The translations under genes were made by a program, and so were the position numbers. This document shows positions 8,437 through 16,814 of a stretch of DNA of 64,000 bases, piece by piece. The first letter of the stretch is position 1. Each line of letters begins with the position of its first letter. The DNA comes from a virus: positions 1-64,000 of IMG/VR virus record IMGVR_UViG_3300020457_000007. One strand, 5' to 3'. The notes beneath the pieces were generated by a model, which did no database searches, was not told the origin of the DNA, and saw only the letters and a list, made by a program, of their open reading frames with translations.

Positions 8437-8444
8437 CTATTTAG
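8437..8444 (-). promoter_or_regulatory. Late promoter for gp3-like gene (CTAAATAG)
   Basis: Minus-strand CTAAATAG ends 24 bases before the ATG at 8413. The TAA inside it is also the stop codon of the preceding 73-aa gene (8441-8443). Confidence 0.6.
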
Positions 8445-8662
8445 TCCTTATATTGAACCCAGTTTTCAGCAAAGTCTTCGCAGTATATTAAATTGTCGTA
8501 GTAGCGATGATAAGAAGAAGTAGCCCCCTTAATAAAATCGGTCGCACGTATACAACGTCGATCGTACTCAACGCATATAGCACAGAATCTTCCGTCATCT
8601 TCTTCGACAACGAGTGCTGATCTTCGATCATTGTCGGAATAGTAAGTGGAGTGTCTAATCAT
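8441..8662 (-). CDS. Hypothetical small protein after gp23 (73 aa)
   Basis: It starts at the ATG at 8662; an upstream GTG at 8695 lies inside a terminator and is rejected. The product is acidic and Tyr/Asp/Arg-rich with cysteines in a CAIC pattern near residue 29 and two more further on, and no membrane segment. I do not recognise the family. It has its own promoter-like TATAAT only 7 bases upstream of the ATG, and the terminator of gp23 lies beyond that, so it is expressed separately from gp23. There is no room for a ribosome site if that promoter is used. Confidence 0.6.
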   Translation of the reverse strand: MIRHSTYYSDNDRRSALVVEEDDGRFCAICVEYDRRCIRATDFIKGATSSYHRYYDNLIYCEDFAENWVQYKD

Positions 8663-8669
8663 AGTTATA

Positions 8670-8675
8670 ATTATA
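8670..8675 (-). promoter_or_regulatory. -10 box (TGC-TATAAT) abutting the 73-aa gene
   Basis: Minus-strand TGCTATAAT with the box at 8670-8675. Initiation about 7 bases downstream would place the transcript start at or next to the ATG at 8662, giving a leaderless or near-leaderless message. No clear -35 box is seen, since the upstream DNA is the gp23 terminator. Confidence 0.45.
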
Positions 8676-8682
8676 GCATAAA

Positions 8683-8709
8683 AAAAGAGACCCACAAGGA
8701 GTCTCTTTT
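8683..8709 (-). terminator. Rho-independent terminator after gp23
   Basis: A 9-bp perfect stem AAAAGAGAC/GTCTCTTTT with a 9-base loop, 20 bases past the gp23 stop. On the minus strand it runs into a further T-stretch. The A/T flanks are near-symmetrical, so it could also act on plus-strand transcripts. It fits insulation of the very highly expressed capsid gene. Confidence 0.85.
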
Positions 8710-8728
8710 GATATATTGTGATAATAGA

Positions 8729-10174
8729 TCACATAAGGTTGCGAACAAGAACACGTCTGTAGTACTGGTTTCTGCCAACACCGTTGGTTCCAAGAACATC
8801 CTCTCCAACAGCAGATCCGTCTGCCTTGAATACGAATGGGTTTGCTACGATTCCGTAACGAGTCTTGAATCCAATTTTTGGTTGGAAGGATCCTTGATCC
8901 ACTGCTCTTACCATCTGTAGGGGTACATATGGGCAGTAGAACATTCCAGCATCATAAGGAGATGAACCCTTATAGCCAGCAACATAGAAGTGGTCGTTAG
9001 CCAAGTTCGCTGAATATGGATCAACGTAAACTTTAACACCACCGTTAAGTGTTCCAACGAATGTATTACCTGTATCATCAGGTAGACCATTTGTTGATAG
9101 TGCAGGAGTATAATCTAGGACTCCAGCCATATTGAGTGCAGAAGCAACGTCAGCAGAACAAAGGATGAAGTTGCCCTTTCCTCTACGAGTTTGCTGTGCA
9201 ATAGCGTTTGCGTCTCTTTCGATCTGATAAATCAAACCTTTGAATTTCTCAACAGACCAACGACCATTACTGTCGGTGTCTAGGTTGAAGATTCCAGCAT
9301 TCGCTACGTTGTTTTGTGCTCCAACTTTTGCTTGGAGATAAACAGTTCTGATGACTTCTCTGTTAATTTCAGCAAGGATCTCAGAAGAGAGAATGTTTGC
9401 TAATTCAGTTTCAGCATCTAGACCGTGAATCGCCTTCAAGTCTTGAGCAAGTTCTAAGGTGTACTCTGCTTTCAAAGCACGTGATTTGGCAGTAACCGAT
9501 ACCTTATCGATTGTGAAAGCCATTTCACGGAAGTCTGGTGAACCTGAGGTTCCCAAAGCTTCTAGATAATCCCTTGCTGAACCACCTGTGTTCTCATAAC
9601 GGAAACCAGAACCAGATCCAGGATAGGTTGTAGAGTCGTTAAGAATTGCAGGGTTGTTACCTTCAGCAGTGTTAACAGCAGAAGCAGCTGCACCAGCACC
9701 TGTTCCACCACCACCTGGGTCAACGTTACCAGCTGTAGGATCATAAGCCGCTGCACCAGAAGCGTCTCCAACTGCGGAGAAACCTGGGTTAGGCTCATTG
9801 AATAATGCCTCAGCACCACTTCTGTCGTTGTAGTGTGAACGCATTGCGAAGATAAGTCCAGTAGGACCACTCATTGGCTGAACGCCACAAACATCGTAAG
9901 CAACGAGGTTTGGCATCGCACGACGGATCAAGCTGATTAGGATTGGATCGAATCCAGCTAGACCTGAAGAACCGTGAGAGGACTTAAGACCATCAGCACC
10001 AACAGAGTTGATAGGTGCTGCTTCGTTAAGCATATTGTGCTCTTCTTTAAGAGCTTTCTCTTGATTTTCTAGGATAGTTGCAGTAACCTGTTTACGATGA
10101 GAATCTTTAATTTCTGGAAGATCCTTATGTCCTAGGACAGGTGACCACTTCTCCTGTAATTGACGGGTGTCCAT
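8729..10174 (-). CDS. 23: gp23 major capsid protein
   Basis: 481 aa (T4 gp23 is 521 aa). The N-terminal region (residues 1-51) is charged and helical as in the T4 propeptide. 'SGLAGFDPILISLIRRAMPNLVAYDVCGVQPM' (about residues 70-101) and 'PTGLIFAMRSHY' are hallmark gp23 segments. The C-terminal region has 'KIGFKTRYGIVANPF'. A likely gp21 cleavage site (LNE/A) is at residues 49-52. Hundreds of copies form the head shell. A Gly/Ala-rich insertion near residues 135-185 is more variable than the rest. The gene follows gp22 and ends in a strong terminator. Confidence 0.98.
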   Translation of the reverse strand: MDTRQLQEKWSPVLGHKDLPEIKDSHRKQVTATILENQEKALKEEHNMLNEAAPINSVGADGLKSSHGSSGLAGFDPILISLIRRAMPNLVAYDVCGVQPMSGPTGLIFAMRSHYNDRSGAEALFNEPNPGFSAVGDASGAAAYDPTAGNVDPGGGGTGAGAAASAVNTAEGNNPAILNDSTTYPGSGSGFRYENTGGSARDYLEALGTSGSPDFREMAFTIDKVSVTAKSRALKAEYTLELAQDLKAIHGLDAETELANILSSEILAEINREVIRTVYLQAKVGAQNNVANAGIFNLDTDSNGRWSVEKFKGLIYQIERDANAIAQQTRRGKGNFILCSADVASALNMAGVLDYTPALSTNGLPDDTGNTFVGTLNGGVKVYVDPYSANLANDHFYVAGYKGSSPYDAGMFYCPYVPLQMVRAVDQGSFQPKIGFKTRYGIVANPFVFKADGSAVGEDVLGTNGVGRNQYYRRVLVRNLM

Positions 10175-10215
10175 CTTTAATTACTAGAATAGATTAATGG
10201 GTTATAATTTAAAAA

Positions 10216-11304
10216 TCACTTAACAGCGTTTCCGATTGCATTCAGATATGCTTGCATAACTGGTGCGTACTCGGTGCTGACACCTTCAAGTGGCTCTTCT
10301 TTTACTTCTTCAGCAACTTGTGCTTTCTCAGTAAAGTATGATCCCTTGATTGTGGTTAGTTTTTCTCTGTAGGATGACTCATCCTTAAAGGTTACAGCTT
10401 CAGCAAGATCAGCGAACTTCTCTTTCTGTGTATCTGTAAGTCCTTCACTCATTTCGGAGACAATGCCTCCTCTAACTTGAGTAGAGATTTGTTTTGACAA
10501 TTTCACGTTCGCATCAATCTGTTCATTGAGGCGGTCTTCCATTTCACGAAGCGAAGTGTTCATAGATTCTAGAACATCTTCTTTGCCCTCAGGCACGTCA
10601 ATATAGTGCTCTTCAAAGAGTCCCTTCAGACCTTTGATGAACGACTCAGTGATCTCAACTTTGAGACCAGTGTCAATAGCAACTTGATTCTCTTCTAGCC
10701 AACGCTGAGAAGTATACTTCAAGATACCATCAACTTCTTCGGCCAAGGATGCCCGAACTTTCTCGGTATTCTCGGCAAGCTTTTCGCTATACTGCACTTC
10801 GAGTTCTTCAACAATAGAAACAACTTTACTCTTTACTGCTGCTTCAAAAATTGTTGATGCTTTCTTCAAGAACTCTTCTGTCAGTTCTTCTCCTTCGGAG
10901 AGTGCCTTAACGTCAGCACTTAGATCTACATCGATATCTTCTTTCTTAGTACCGTATGTGATCTTGTCAGCAAGCTTAGGATCTGATCCAGATGGCTCGT
11001 CTTTACCACCACCAGTTTGAGCATCGCTCACACCGTCCTTGGTAGCATTCTTATCCAACTTGTTGGAGTCATCTTGCGGATGATTATGTGTGGGAGTAGG
11101 TCCACCTAAATCTTGGATTGCCTGACCAGGCACCAATGAAGGATCTACTTTACCTGAAGCCTGATCACCTGCTGCTGCCTTGGCGTTAACCGCAGTCTTG
11201 CTTTGGGTGGATGGGGCTACTGGTTCGCTCCCAGGAACTGTTGCACTAGGAAGTCCAGCTTCACTAATAAGTTCCTCAAACTTTTCGTTCAAAATTTCGG
11301 ACAT
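10216..11304 (-). CDS. 22: gp22 prohead scaffold core protein
   Basis: 362 aa, longer than T4 gp22 (269 aa). It is highly acidic and helical. Residues about 30-120 are Pro/Gly/Asp-rich and probably disordered; residues about 135-330 are predicted coiled coil. It is placed between gp21 (protease) and gp23 (shell), as expected for the scaffold that the protease destroys during maturation. A TATAAATA late promoter lies 46 bases upstream of the ATG. Sequence conservation in this family is low, so identity rests on composition plus position. Confidence 0.9.
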   Translation of the reverse strand: MSEILNEKFEELISEAGLPSATVPGSEPVAPSTQSKTAVNAKAAAGDQASGKVDPSLVPGQAIQDLGGPTPTHNHPQDDSNKLDKNATKDGVSDAQTGGGKDEPSGSDPKLADKITYGTKKEDIDVDLSADVKALSEGEELTEEFLKKASTIFEAAVKSKVVSIVEELEVQYSEKLAENTEKVRASLAEEVDGILKYTSQRWLEENQVAIDTGLKVEITESFIKGLKGLFEEHYIDVPEGKEDVLESMNTSLREMEDRLNEQIDANVKLSKQISTQVRGGIVSEMSEGLTDTQKEKFADLAEAVTFKDESSYREKLTTIKGSYFTEKAQVAEEVKEEPLEGVSTEYAPVMQAYLNAIGNAVK

Positions 11305-11350
11305 CGGGGTTGACCTCTGTTAAGCTTTTATACTGTTTATGTCTAAGAGT

Positions 11351-11358
11351 TATTTATA
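11351..11358 (-). promoter_or_regulatory. Late promoter for gp22 (TATAAATA)
   Basis: Exact T4 late consensus on the minus strand, 46 bases upstream of the gp22 ATG, just past the gp21 stop at 11361. It probably drives gp22 and gp23 together. Confidence 0.8.
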
Positions 11359-11360
11359 AA

Positions 11361-12008
11361 TCAGAGAGTTCCAAGGAAGTTCTGGAACACCTTGAGTTTC
11401 CGTGCCTCTAGATCACGGAGCTCACTTTCGGAGATGAACTTATGATATTTAGCAACTTTCTCCTCCTTAACAACGCCGTTAACCCAGGCCCACTCTTTAC
11501 CTTCCATAATGCCATCAACGAAAGCATCAGGTGCGGAGGGGTCGGCAACGATGTCAGCAGCAGTAGCTAGCATAAAGTCGTCTCTTACGAAGGAAGTACC
11601 TTCTCTTTTATCTACAGTACCTAAACCTCTAGAAGAAACTCCAAGACGTACACCTTCATCTAATAGATTCTGTGCAATCTTACCCATAGGTGTGCCAAGG
11701 ATTCTTGCCTTACCTACGAAGTTATTACCTTCTTTGCGGAGGGAAACGATTCTGTGAGATACCCTATCTAAGTTAATAGTAGGACCATCGGGGTGACCAA
11801 GCTCACCGACAGCACGATCTCTATTGACGTGCTCTTCGATGTACTTATTTACTTCACGCTCAAGAATGTTAATAGGGTATACCCTGTTATTACGATTCTT
11901 AAGTTCGCCTTGTAAAAAGACACCTTCAATATACTGGGACTTCTTACCGTTCTTGGTTTCAGTCAGGTAGTTAAGACCTTCAGTTAGTGTTTCCGATATC
12001 AGTTTCAT
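11361..12008 (-). CDS. 21: gp21 prohead core protease
   Basis: 215 aa (T4 gp21 is 212 aa). The herpes/T4-type serine protease pattern is clear: 'GELGHPDGP' with the catalytic His at residue 72 and 'LGVSSRGLG' with the catalytic Ser at residue 125 or 126. It cleaves gp22, gp23 and other prohead proteins after Glu in LxE or IxE sites. The start lies 29 bases inside the end of the preceding core-protein gene. The protein is intact. Confidence 0.95.
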   Translation of the reverse strand: MKLISETLTEGLNYLTETKNGKKSQYIEGVFLQGELKNRNNRVYPINILEREVNKYIEEHVNRDRAVGELGHPDGPTINLDRVSHRIVSLRKEGNNFVGKARILGTPMGKIAQNLLDEGVRLGVSSRGLGTVDKREGTSFVRDDFMLATAADIVADPSAPDAFVDGIMEGKEWAWVNGVVKEEKVAKYHKFISESELRDLEARKLKVFQNFLGTL

Positions 12009-12273
12009 CAGTTTTTGGTTCTGAGTTGTTTTCTGGTTCTACAGAAGATGGTGTGCCAGGAGCTTCATCATCTACTGGTGTTTCATTAGGAGCATCTGGA
12101 AGTTCCATATCTCCAAAATATGACTTAGCTAGTACATCAGAGTATTGATCTAATGTCTCAGCCGACTTCCCATACATTAAGTTGTTGATAGCATCAACAG
12201 CAGCTGCACGGTTGCCATCAGCGATAGCATCTACAGCCGCACGTGCGGAAGTTTCTGGTGTAACTTTGTCCAT
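11980..12273 (-). CDS. Putative prohead core protein (gp67/gp68 position)
   Basis: 97 aa, between portal gp20 and protease gp21, exactly where T4 has gp67 and gp68. The N-terminal half is helical and Ala-rich; the C-terminal half is acidic, Pro/Glu/Asp/Asn-rich and probably disordered. The composition suits a core component destroyed on maturation. No direct sequence match to gp67 or gp68 is obvious, so the function is inferred from position. It overlaps gp21 by 29 bases. A CTAAATAA late promoter lies 18 bases upstream, at the end of gp20. Confidence 0.7.
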   Translation of the reverse strand: MDKVTPETSARAAVDAIADGNRAAAVDAINNLMYGKSAETLDQYSDVLAKSYFGDMELPDAPNETPVDDEAPGTPSSVEPENNSEPKTDETDIGNTN

Positions 12274-12291
12274 AATAATCAGAATATATTT

Positions 12292-12299
12292 TTATTTAG
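12292..12299 (-). promoter_or_regulatory. Late promoter for prohead core protein and gp21 (CTAAATAA)
   Basis: Minus-strand CTAAATAA ends 18 bases before the ATG at 12273. The gp20 stop codon TAA (12296-12298) is contained within it. Confidence 0.6.
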
Positions 12300-13870
12300 C
12301 GTTCTAAGGAACTTGTGTCCTCAGTTGGCTGGTTTTCTGGGAGTATTGCATCAATTGGAACGATGCTTGGTATCAATCCAGAAGCACGTTCTTTCTTAAT
12401 TTCTGCTTCTATCTCTAACCTTTCCGTATCAGTTTGCTGTAGAATCTTCTTCTTAATATTCTCAGCACTGAAGTAGCGTCCAATGTAAGGTTCCATCTTG
12501 ACAACTAAGTCAAGGCGGTTGTTCATTAGCTCCGCATCTTTCAGTTCATTGAAATGATTGTCGAAGAGATAGTCATACTGAATATGCTCTCTCATCTCTT
12601 CCCACTCTTCGAGAGAGATAACTCTCTTAAGAACGAGTTGAGTCTTTAAAAGATCATCAAACAGAACAGAAAACTTTTTACGCAAGCGACCGACGAACTT
12701 GGAAAATTTAAGTTCGTCACGAAGAATTTCATTACTTCTTCCGAGACTAAATCCTTTTTCTCCATCGAGTCTACTGGGGGGTAAGTTGAGCGACTTGAAA
12801 AGTTTGGTACGGAAGTACTCCACATCCTTTAACTCACCAAGGTTTTGCCCACCAGGAAGAGTAGAGATCTCTGTGCCTCTACCACCCTCTCTGCGTGGTA
12901 ACCAGAAATCCTCAAGCATCGACATATGCTTTTTGTCATCTCTGATTTCACCAGTGTTAGCATCGTATACAAGTTTGTTACGATACCTATTCATTACATC
13001 ACGGAGGTATTGTTCCGCTTTTTGTTTTGGCAGGTTACCTACGTCAATGTAGAATATCCTACGCTCTGGAGCACGGGACAGTCTATAAATGACAAGTGCA
13101 TCCTCAATCATCCTAAGTTGATTGAGTGACTTGATAGCCTTATGTAAAAACGATAGTGTAATCTTTTGGTTTAGATCCTGTAGACCAGAATCTACGTGAG
13201 CAATAGAATCCTCTGCCATACGAATGCCCTTTTGCTCAGGACCATTCATATTGAGGAATCCTTTTGGATTGTAGATGTAGTATTCTTCGTGCTTACCGAA
13301 ATCTAAATCCAATACGGTAGGTTCTTTACCTGACCTCTTTGCTTCATTAGGATCTTTCTTATCCCTTAGTTCTCTTACCTTCTTTATTTTAAGCGGATCG
13401 ATATACCTAAGTTCCGTTATACCCAACTTGGGGTTAGCAAGATCGATCACCTTATGGTAGTGAAGTCTACCATCAATATACCAACGACGAAATATTTCGT
13501 GAGCTCTTTGCTCAAAACCTAATAGACGCTTGCAATTTTCAAACTCTTCTCGTATCTTAGTCTTAATACCCTCACCTACATTCAGATTAGATAGTTCTAT
13601 CTGTACGGGTGTATCATCAAGATCAGATATAATAGCTTCGTTAACTACTTCATCAATAGCTGTATCCACTTCTGGATGCAAAGCCATATCACGATAGCGG
13701 CGTATCAACTGGTACTCGTTACGAGATGATGCACCGCCATCTAGGTCTACATATTGTCCAAAGTAACCACCAGCAATTGTGGTGATTGAATCATCTTGAC
13801 TTGGAGGGATTGGGGATTGACCCTTAGGTCCCTCCTTTCTCTTAATAGAGAATCCAAATAATTGTGCCAT
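12296..13870 (-). CDS. 20: gp20 portal vertex protein
   Basis: 524 aa, the same length as T4 gp20. It contains conserved portal segments: 'QYVDLDG...RNEYQLIRRYRDMALHPEVD' near residues 35-70, 'EDALVIYRLSRAPERRIFYIDVGNLPK' near 255-282 and 'MLEDFWLPRREGGRGTEISTLPGGQNLGEL' near 318-347. The dodecamer forms the packaging and tail-attachment vertex and nucleates prohead assembly. This gene is the usual cyanomyovirus diversity marker. A CTAAATAC late promoter lies 29 bases upstream. Confidence 0.98.
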   Translation of the reverse strand: MAQLFGFSIKRKEGPKGQSPIPPSQDDSITTIAGGYFGQYVDLDGGASSRNEYQLIRRYRDMALHPEVDTAIDEVVNEAIISDLDDTPVQIELSNLNVGEGIKTKIREEFENCKRLLGFEQRAHEIFRRWYIDGRLHYHKVIDLANPKLGITELRYIDPLKIKKVRELRDKKDPNEAKRSGKEPTVLDLDFGKHEEYYIYNPKGFLNMNGPEQKGIRMAEDSIAHVDSGLQDLNQKITLSFLHKAIKSLNQLRMIEDALVIYRLSRAPERRIFYIDVGNLPKQKAEQYLRDVMNRYRNKLVYDANTGEIRDDKKHMSMLEDFWLPRREGGRGTEISTLPGGQNLGELKDVEYFRTKLFKSLNLPPSRLDGEKGFSLGRSNEILRDELKFSKFVGRLRKKFSVLFDDLLKTQLVLKRVISLEEWEEMREHIQYDYLFDNHFNELKDAELMNNRLDLVVKMEPYIGRYFSAENIKKKILQQTDTERLEIEAEIKKERASGLIPSIVPIDAILPENQPTEDTSSLER

Positions 13871-13899
13871 AATAAGGTGTAATACCTTTTCCTATAAAG

Positions 13900-13907
13900 G
13901 TATTTAG
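13900..13907 (-). promoter_or_regulatory. Late promoter for gp20 (CTAAATAC)
   Basis: Minus-strand CTAAATAC in the 42-base gap between gp19 and gp20, ending 29 bases before the gp20 ATG. Confidence 0.6.
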
Positions 13908-13912
13908 TCAAT

Positions 13913-14503
13913 CTAATTTATGCCGTTATCGTACTCTTCAGGGTTGTCACCTGCTGTCCAGTACTGAACTTGGAACTCAACAGTGAATTCTTCGATCTGA
14001 TCATTGCTATCATATGCAAGATCAATCTGTGAAATCTGTGTTGGGAAACATCCCCAGAGCTTATAAGACTTAACGTAGTTGTCCTGACGATCTTCGCCAT
14101 TACGTCCTAGTTGATGTACTACAAGATCCTTTGTGTATCCAGTTCCACCACCATCAGGATTAACCAATGCAGCAACGTTATCTTCGTGTGCGTTGATTGC
14201 CTGTAGCCATCCTTCAAAGAGATTACGTAGTCTGAAGTTAGTATCGTTGATGATAGTAACTGACCAAGTGTCAAAGGTTCTGTCTCCAGCAACCTTAACT
14301 ACTCTTCCACGGAAAGGAACATCGATAACTCCTAGGTTAGAGGCAGGAAGTGCTGCACTCTTACATAGGAATGATCCAAGTTCTCTGTCTGACTGTGATA
14401 CACCTAATCCAGCAGGCCAATCTAATTTGACCCTAAACAGATTAGGTTTAACTCCACTCCTTACTTTTGAGAGGAAGTCCTTTACATTACTTGTGACTGC
14501 CAT
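13913..14503 (-). CDS. 19: gp19 tail tube protein
   Basis: 196 aa (T4 gp19 is 163 aa). It is mostly beta. 'KPNLFRVKLDWP' is near residues 19-30, 'ALPASNLGVIDVPFRGRVVKVAGDRTFDTWSVTIIND' near 52-88 and 'WGCFPTQISQIDLAYDSNDQIEEFTVEFQVQYW' near 150-182. These are hallmark tube segments. It polymerises into the inner tail tube inside the gp18 sheath. It lies directly after gp18 and has its own late promoter 21 bases upstream. Confidence 0.96.
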   Translation of the reverse strand: MAVTSNVKDFLSKVRSGVKPNLFRVKLDWPAGLGVSQSDRELGSFLCKSAALPASNLGVIDVPFRGRVVKVAGDRTFDTWSVTIINDTNFRLRNLFEGWLQAINAHEDNVAALVNPDGGGTGYTKDLVVHQLGRNGEDRQDNYVKSYKLWGCFPTQISQIDLAYDSNDQIEEFTVEFQVQYWTAGDNPEEYDNGIN

Positions 14504-14524
14504 TTGCTATTGACCTCTGTAAAT

Positions 14525-14532
14525 TTATTTAG
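14525..14532 (-). promoter_or_regulatory. Late promoter for gp19 (CTAAATAA)
   Basis: Minus-strand CTAAATAA in the 42-base gp18-gp19 gap, ending 21 bases before the gp19 ATG. Confidence 0.6.
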
Positions 14533-14545
14533 CGGGAGTGAATCT

Positions 14546-16729
14546 CTATCTACCTACAATCTCATCGAAACTTACGCCAGTACGGGTAGCAACGAATGTA
14601 ATTGTAATAAAGTTGATAGAACGAGAAGGCTTGAGGTATATCTCAGCAACAAACTCGTTGCGATCTATGACATCGCCTGTGTTGTTTGTCTCGTCGCAGA
14701 TTACGAGGTAGTCAGTTAGACCACGACGTGCTTGAATCTCACGGAGATAACCACCAACAGCGTTAGCGAAGGATGAACGTGTAACGTCATCGTTTAGATC
14801 AAAGAGAACATTCTTAGCGAGGTTCTCAACTTGCTTCTCGACAACCAAGAACAGACGACGAACGTTAATTCTATCGAATGCACTAGGTGTGCTGAGTGCA
14901 GTCTTGTCTCCAAAGAGAACAGTACCACGACCCTCGAAGCTAGAAATTGGGTTTACACGTGCTTGATATAACTTGTCTCTATCAGACTTAGCAGGTGTGT
15001 ATGCTAGTTTGATTACGTTACGGATGTTACCTCTGTTAAATCCAGCTGGTGAGAACCAAGGATCTAGGTCATTAGCGGTTTGAACAGCCAAGCCAGCAAC
15101 ATCACCATTGCAAGGTACGTAGCGATAGGTATCATTGAATCTGTCGTAGATGTACTTCCAACCAGAATCAAATACTGCATAAGATGTAGAAGAACCAACT
15201 CCATCAAAGAAGTCAATTACATTGTCTCTCTGTGCATCTGTGCTAGTAGCAAGTGTACCGATGACTGCACCCTTATAAGGTGAGACAAACGCCATACAAT
15301 CCTTACGTGCAGAAGCAATGTTAACAACCTTCTGTGCTACAGAGATTGAATCTACTCTGGTAGATAGAAGAGGACCAGCAATGATAAAGTCTAGGTTGAT
15401 TGATTCAGTGTCTGCAAATAGATCATAACCACCGTTAAGATCACCAGCAGTAACAGAGTAACCATCAACACCACCAGCAAATGTATATGCTTGGTATCCT
15501 AGGATTGTGTAGTTGGTTCCACTTTGAATTCCACTTCCCCACGCAGCAGTGGTATATCCACCGTATGAAGCAGTTGTGTTAGTTACGTCGTGCTTACCCC
15601 ACCATAGGTAAGTAGAAGCGAAGCGAATGATATTAGCGTAGTAGTTGTCTGCACCTTCTGTAGTCTGTGAATCAGCAGACTTAGATACGTTTTGGAACTT
15701 CTCAAGAACTGTATTCTTAGTACCAGAGATTGCACCAGTAGCATCTAGAACAACAATACTTAGTTCGTCATACTTAGAACCGAAGTTAGAAGCGTATGTA
15801 GATGTACCAGGTCTTGAAACAAGAGTGTTCCAGTTGATGTCTGTACCAGAAACTTTAACTGCATCCCACCACTTAGAAGAAGCAGTAACGTTTACAGCAG
15901 CAAGTTCGTATACAGTACCATTGTCAAGATGATCAGCAGCTGTGGTACCAAACTGTGCACGATCAACTGAGAGTTGAGGAGCAGAAGCAGTATCGGTTAC
16001 CTTAACAATTTCTCCACCACTAAGTTGTAGATACTCACCAGTAGCAATACCAGTAGCAGATGTAACTGTGATAGTTGCAGCAGCTGCAGCTACAGCACCG
16101 TCAAGTGTTGTGTTTGTAGCACCTGTGTTCTGGATAAGAAGGTTACCAGTACCTACTACGAGGTTACCGTTAGTTTCAAATACTTTAAGAGCAGTACCAC
16201 CAGCAGGATCTACGAATAATTTACCAGTAACACCGTTGTCTTGGTATACAGTAGTACCAGCAGCAGCAGTTGTAGCTGCACTTACAGTTAGATCGAAGTC
16301 ATAACCGTGGTCTACTACGTGAACGCTGATGTTGTTTCCGTAAGAACCAGCATACTTAGCACCGTAGTGAAAACTTTGTGCACCATCGAAATGATTGGTA
16401 GCATAGTCTGTGTCACTTTCTATCAGTACAGCAGAAGCACTATCAGTAACAGCGTTCTTTAGATTGCTGTCTCCAATACGTACAACCTGTAGCTGTCCAC
16501 CGTATGAAAGGAAGTTTGTTGCGGTGAACCAAAACTCTGCGTTGTCTGAGTTTGGCTTACCAAAATATTCTAGAAGCGATTTCTCATTGGTGATATTCAC
16601 CATCTGATTCACTGGACCTCTCTCGAACGGTCCAACTAATGCTCCAACGTTATCAATTGTTGAGTCTATACGAGCGTTAGTAAGGTCACGTTCCTTAATA
16701 ACGACTCCAGGTGATACTTGCCCTGCCAT
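14546..16729 (-). CDS. 18: gp18 tail sheath protein
   Basis: 727 aa (T4 gp18 is 659 aa). The N-terminus 'SPGVVIKERDLTNARI' and a C-terminal region with 'YTPAKSDRDKLYQARVNPISSFEGRGTVLFGDKTAL' (about residues 575-611) and 'DRINVRRLFLVVEKQVENLAKN' are diagnostic of contractile sheaths. Residues about 220-275 carry an extra beta module that recurs in another protein here and probably decorates the sheath surface. The sheath contracts to drive the tube into the host envelope. A GATAAATA late promoter lies 41 bases upstream. Confidence 0.97.
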   Translation of the reverse strand: MAGQVSPGVVIKERDLTNARIDSTIDNVGALVGPFERGPVNQMVNITNEKSLLEYFGKPNSDNAEFWFTATNFLSYGGQLQVVRIGDSNLKNAVTDSASAVLIESDTDYATNHFDGAQSFHYGAKYAGSYGNNISVHVVDHGYDFDLTVSAATTAAAGTTVYQDNGVTGKLFVDPAGGTALKVFETNGNLVVGTGNLLIQNTGATNTTLDGAVAAAAATITVTSATGIATGEYLQLSGGEIVKVTDTASAPQLSVDRAQFGTTAADHLDNGTVYELAAVNVTASSKWWDAVKVSGTDINWNTLVSRPGTSTYASNFGSKYDELSIVVLDATGAISGTKNTVLEKFQNVSKSADSQTTEGADNYYANIIRFASTYLWWGKHDVTNTTASYGGYTTAAWGSGIQSGTNYTILGYQAYTFAGGVDGYSVTAGDLNGGYDLFADTESINLDFIIAGPLLSTRVDSISVAQKVVNIASARKDCMAFVSPYKGAVIGTLATSTDAQRDNVIDFFDGVGSSTSYAVFDSGWKYIYDRFNDTYRYVPCNGDVAGLAVQTANDLDPWFSPAGFNRGNIRNVIKLAYTPAKSDRDKLYQARVNPISSFEGRGTVLFGDKTALSTPSAFDRINVRRLFLVVEKQVENLAKNVLFDLNDDVTRSSFANAVGGYLREIQARRGLTDYLVICDETNNTGDVIDRNEFVAEIYLKPSRSINFITITFVATRTGVSFDEIVGR

Positions 16730-16770
16730 TTAATTACCTCTCCGAATGAAGATCCAGATTTGTCTAAATT

Positions 16771-16778
16771 TATTTATC
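16771..16778 (-). promoter_or_regulatory. Late promoter for gp18 (GATAAATA)
   Basis: Minus-strand GATAAATA, one mismatch from the T4 late consensus, 41 bases before the gp18 ATG in the 85-base gap after the zinc-ribbon gene. Confidence 0.65.
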
Positions 16779-16814
16779 TAAACCTGATGTTTCAGTGGGG
16801 AAACGATGCGTGAA

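Noticed and set aside
8663-8695. GTG start extending the 73-aa gene by 11 residues
   Set aside because: It would start inside the gp23 terminator, and the added residues only translate the terminator and -10 box.
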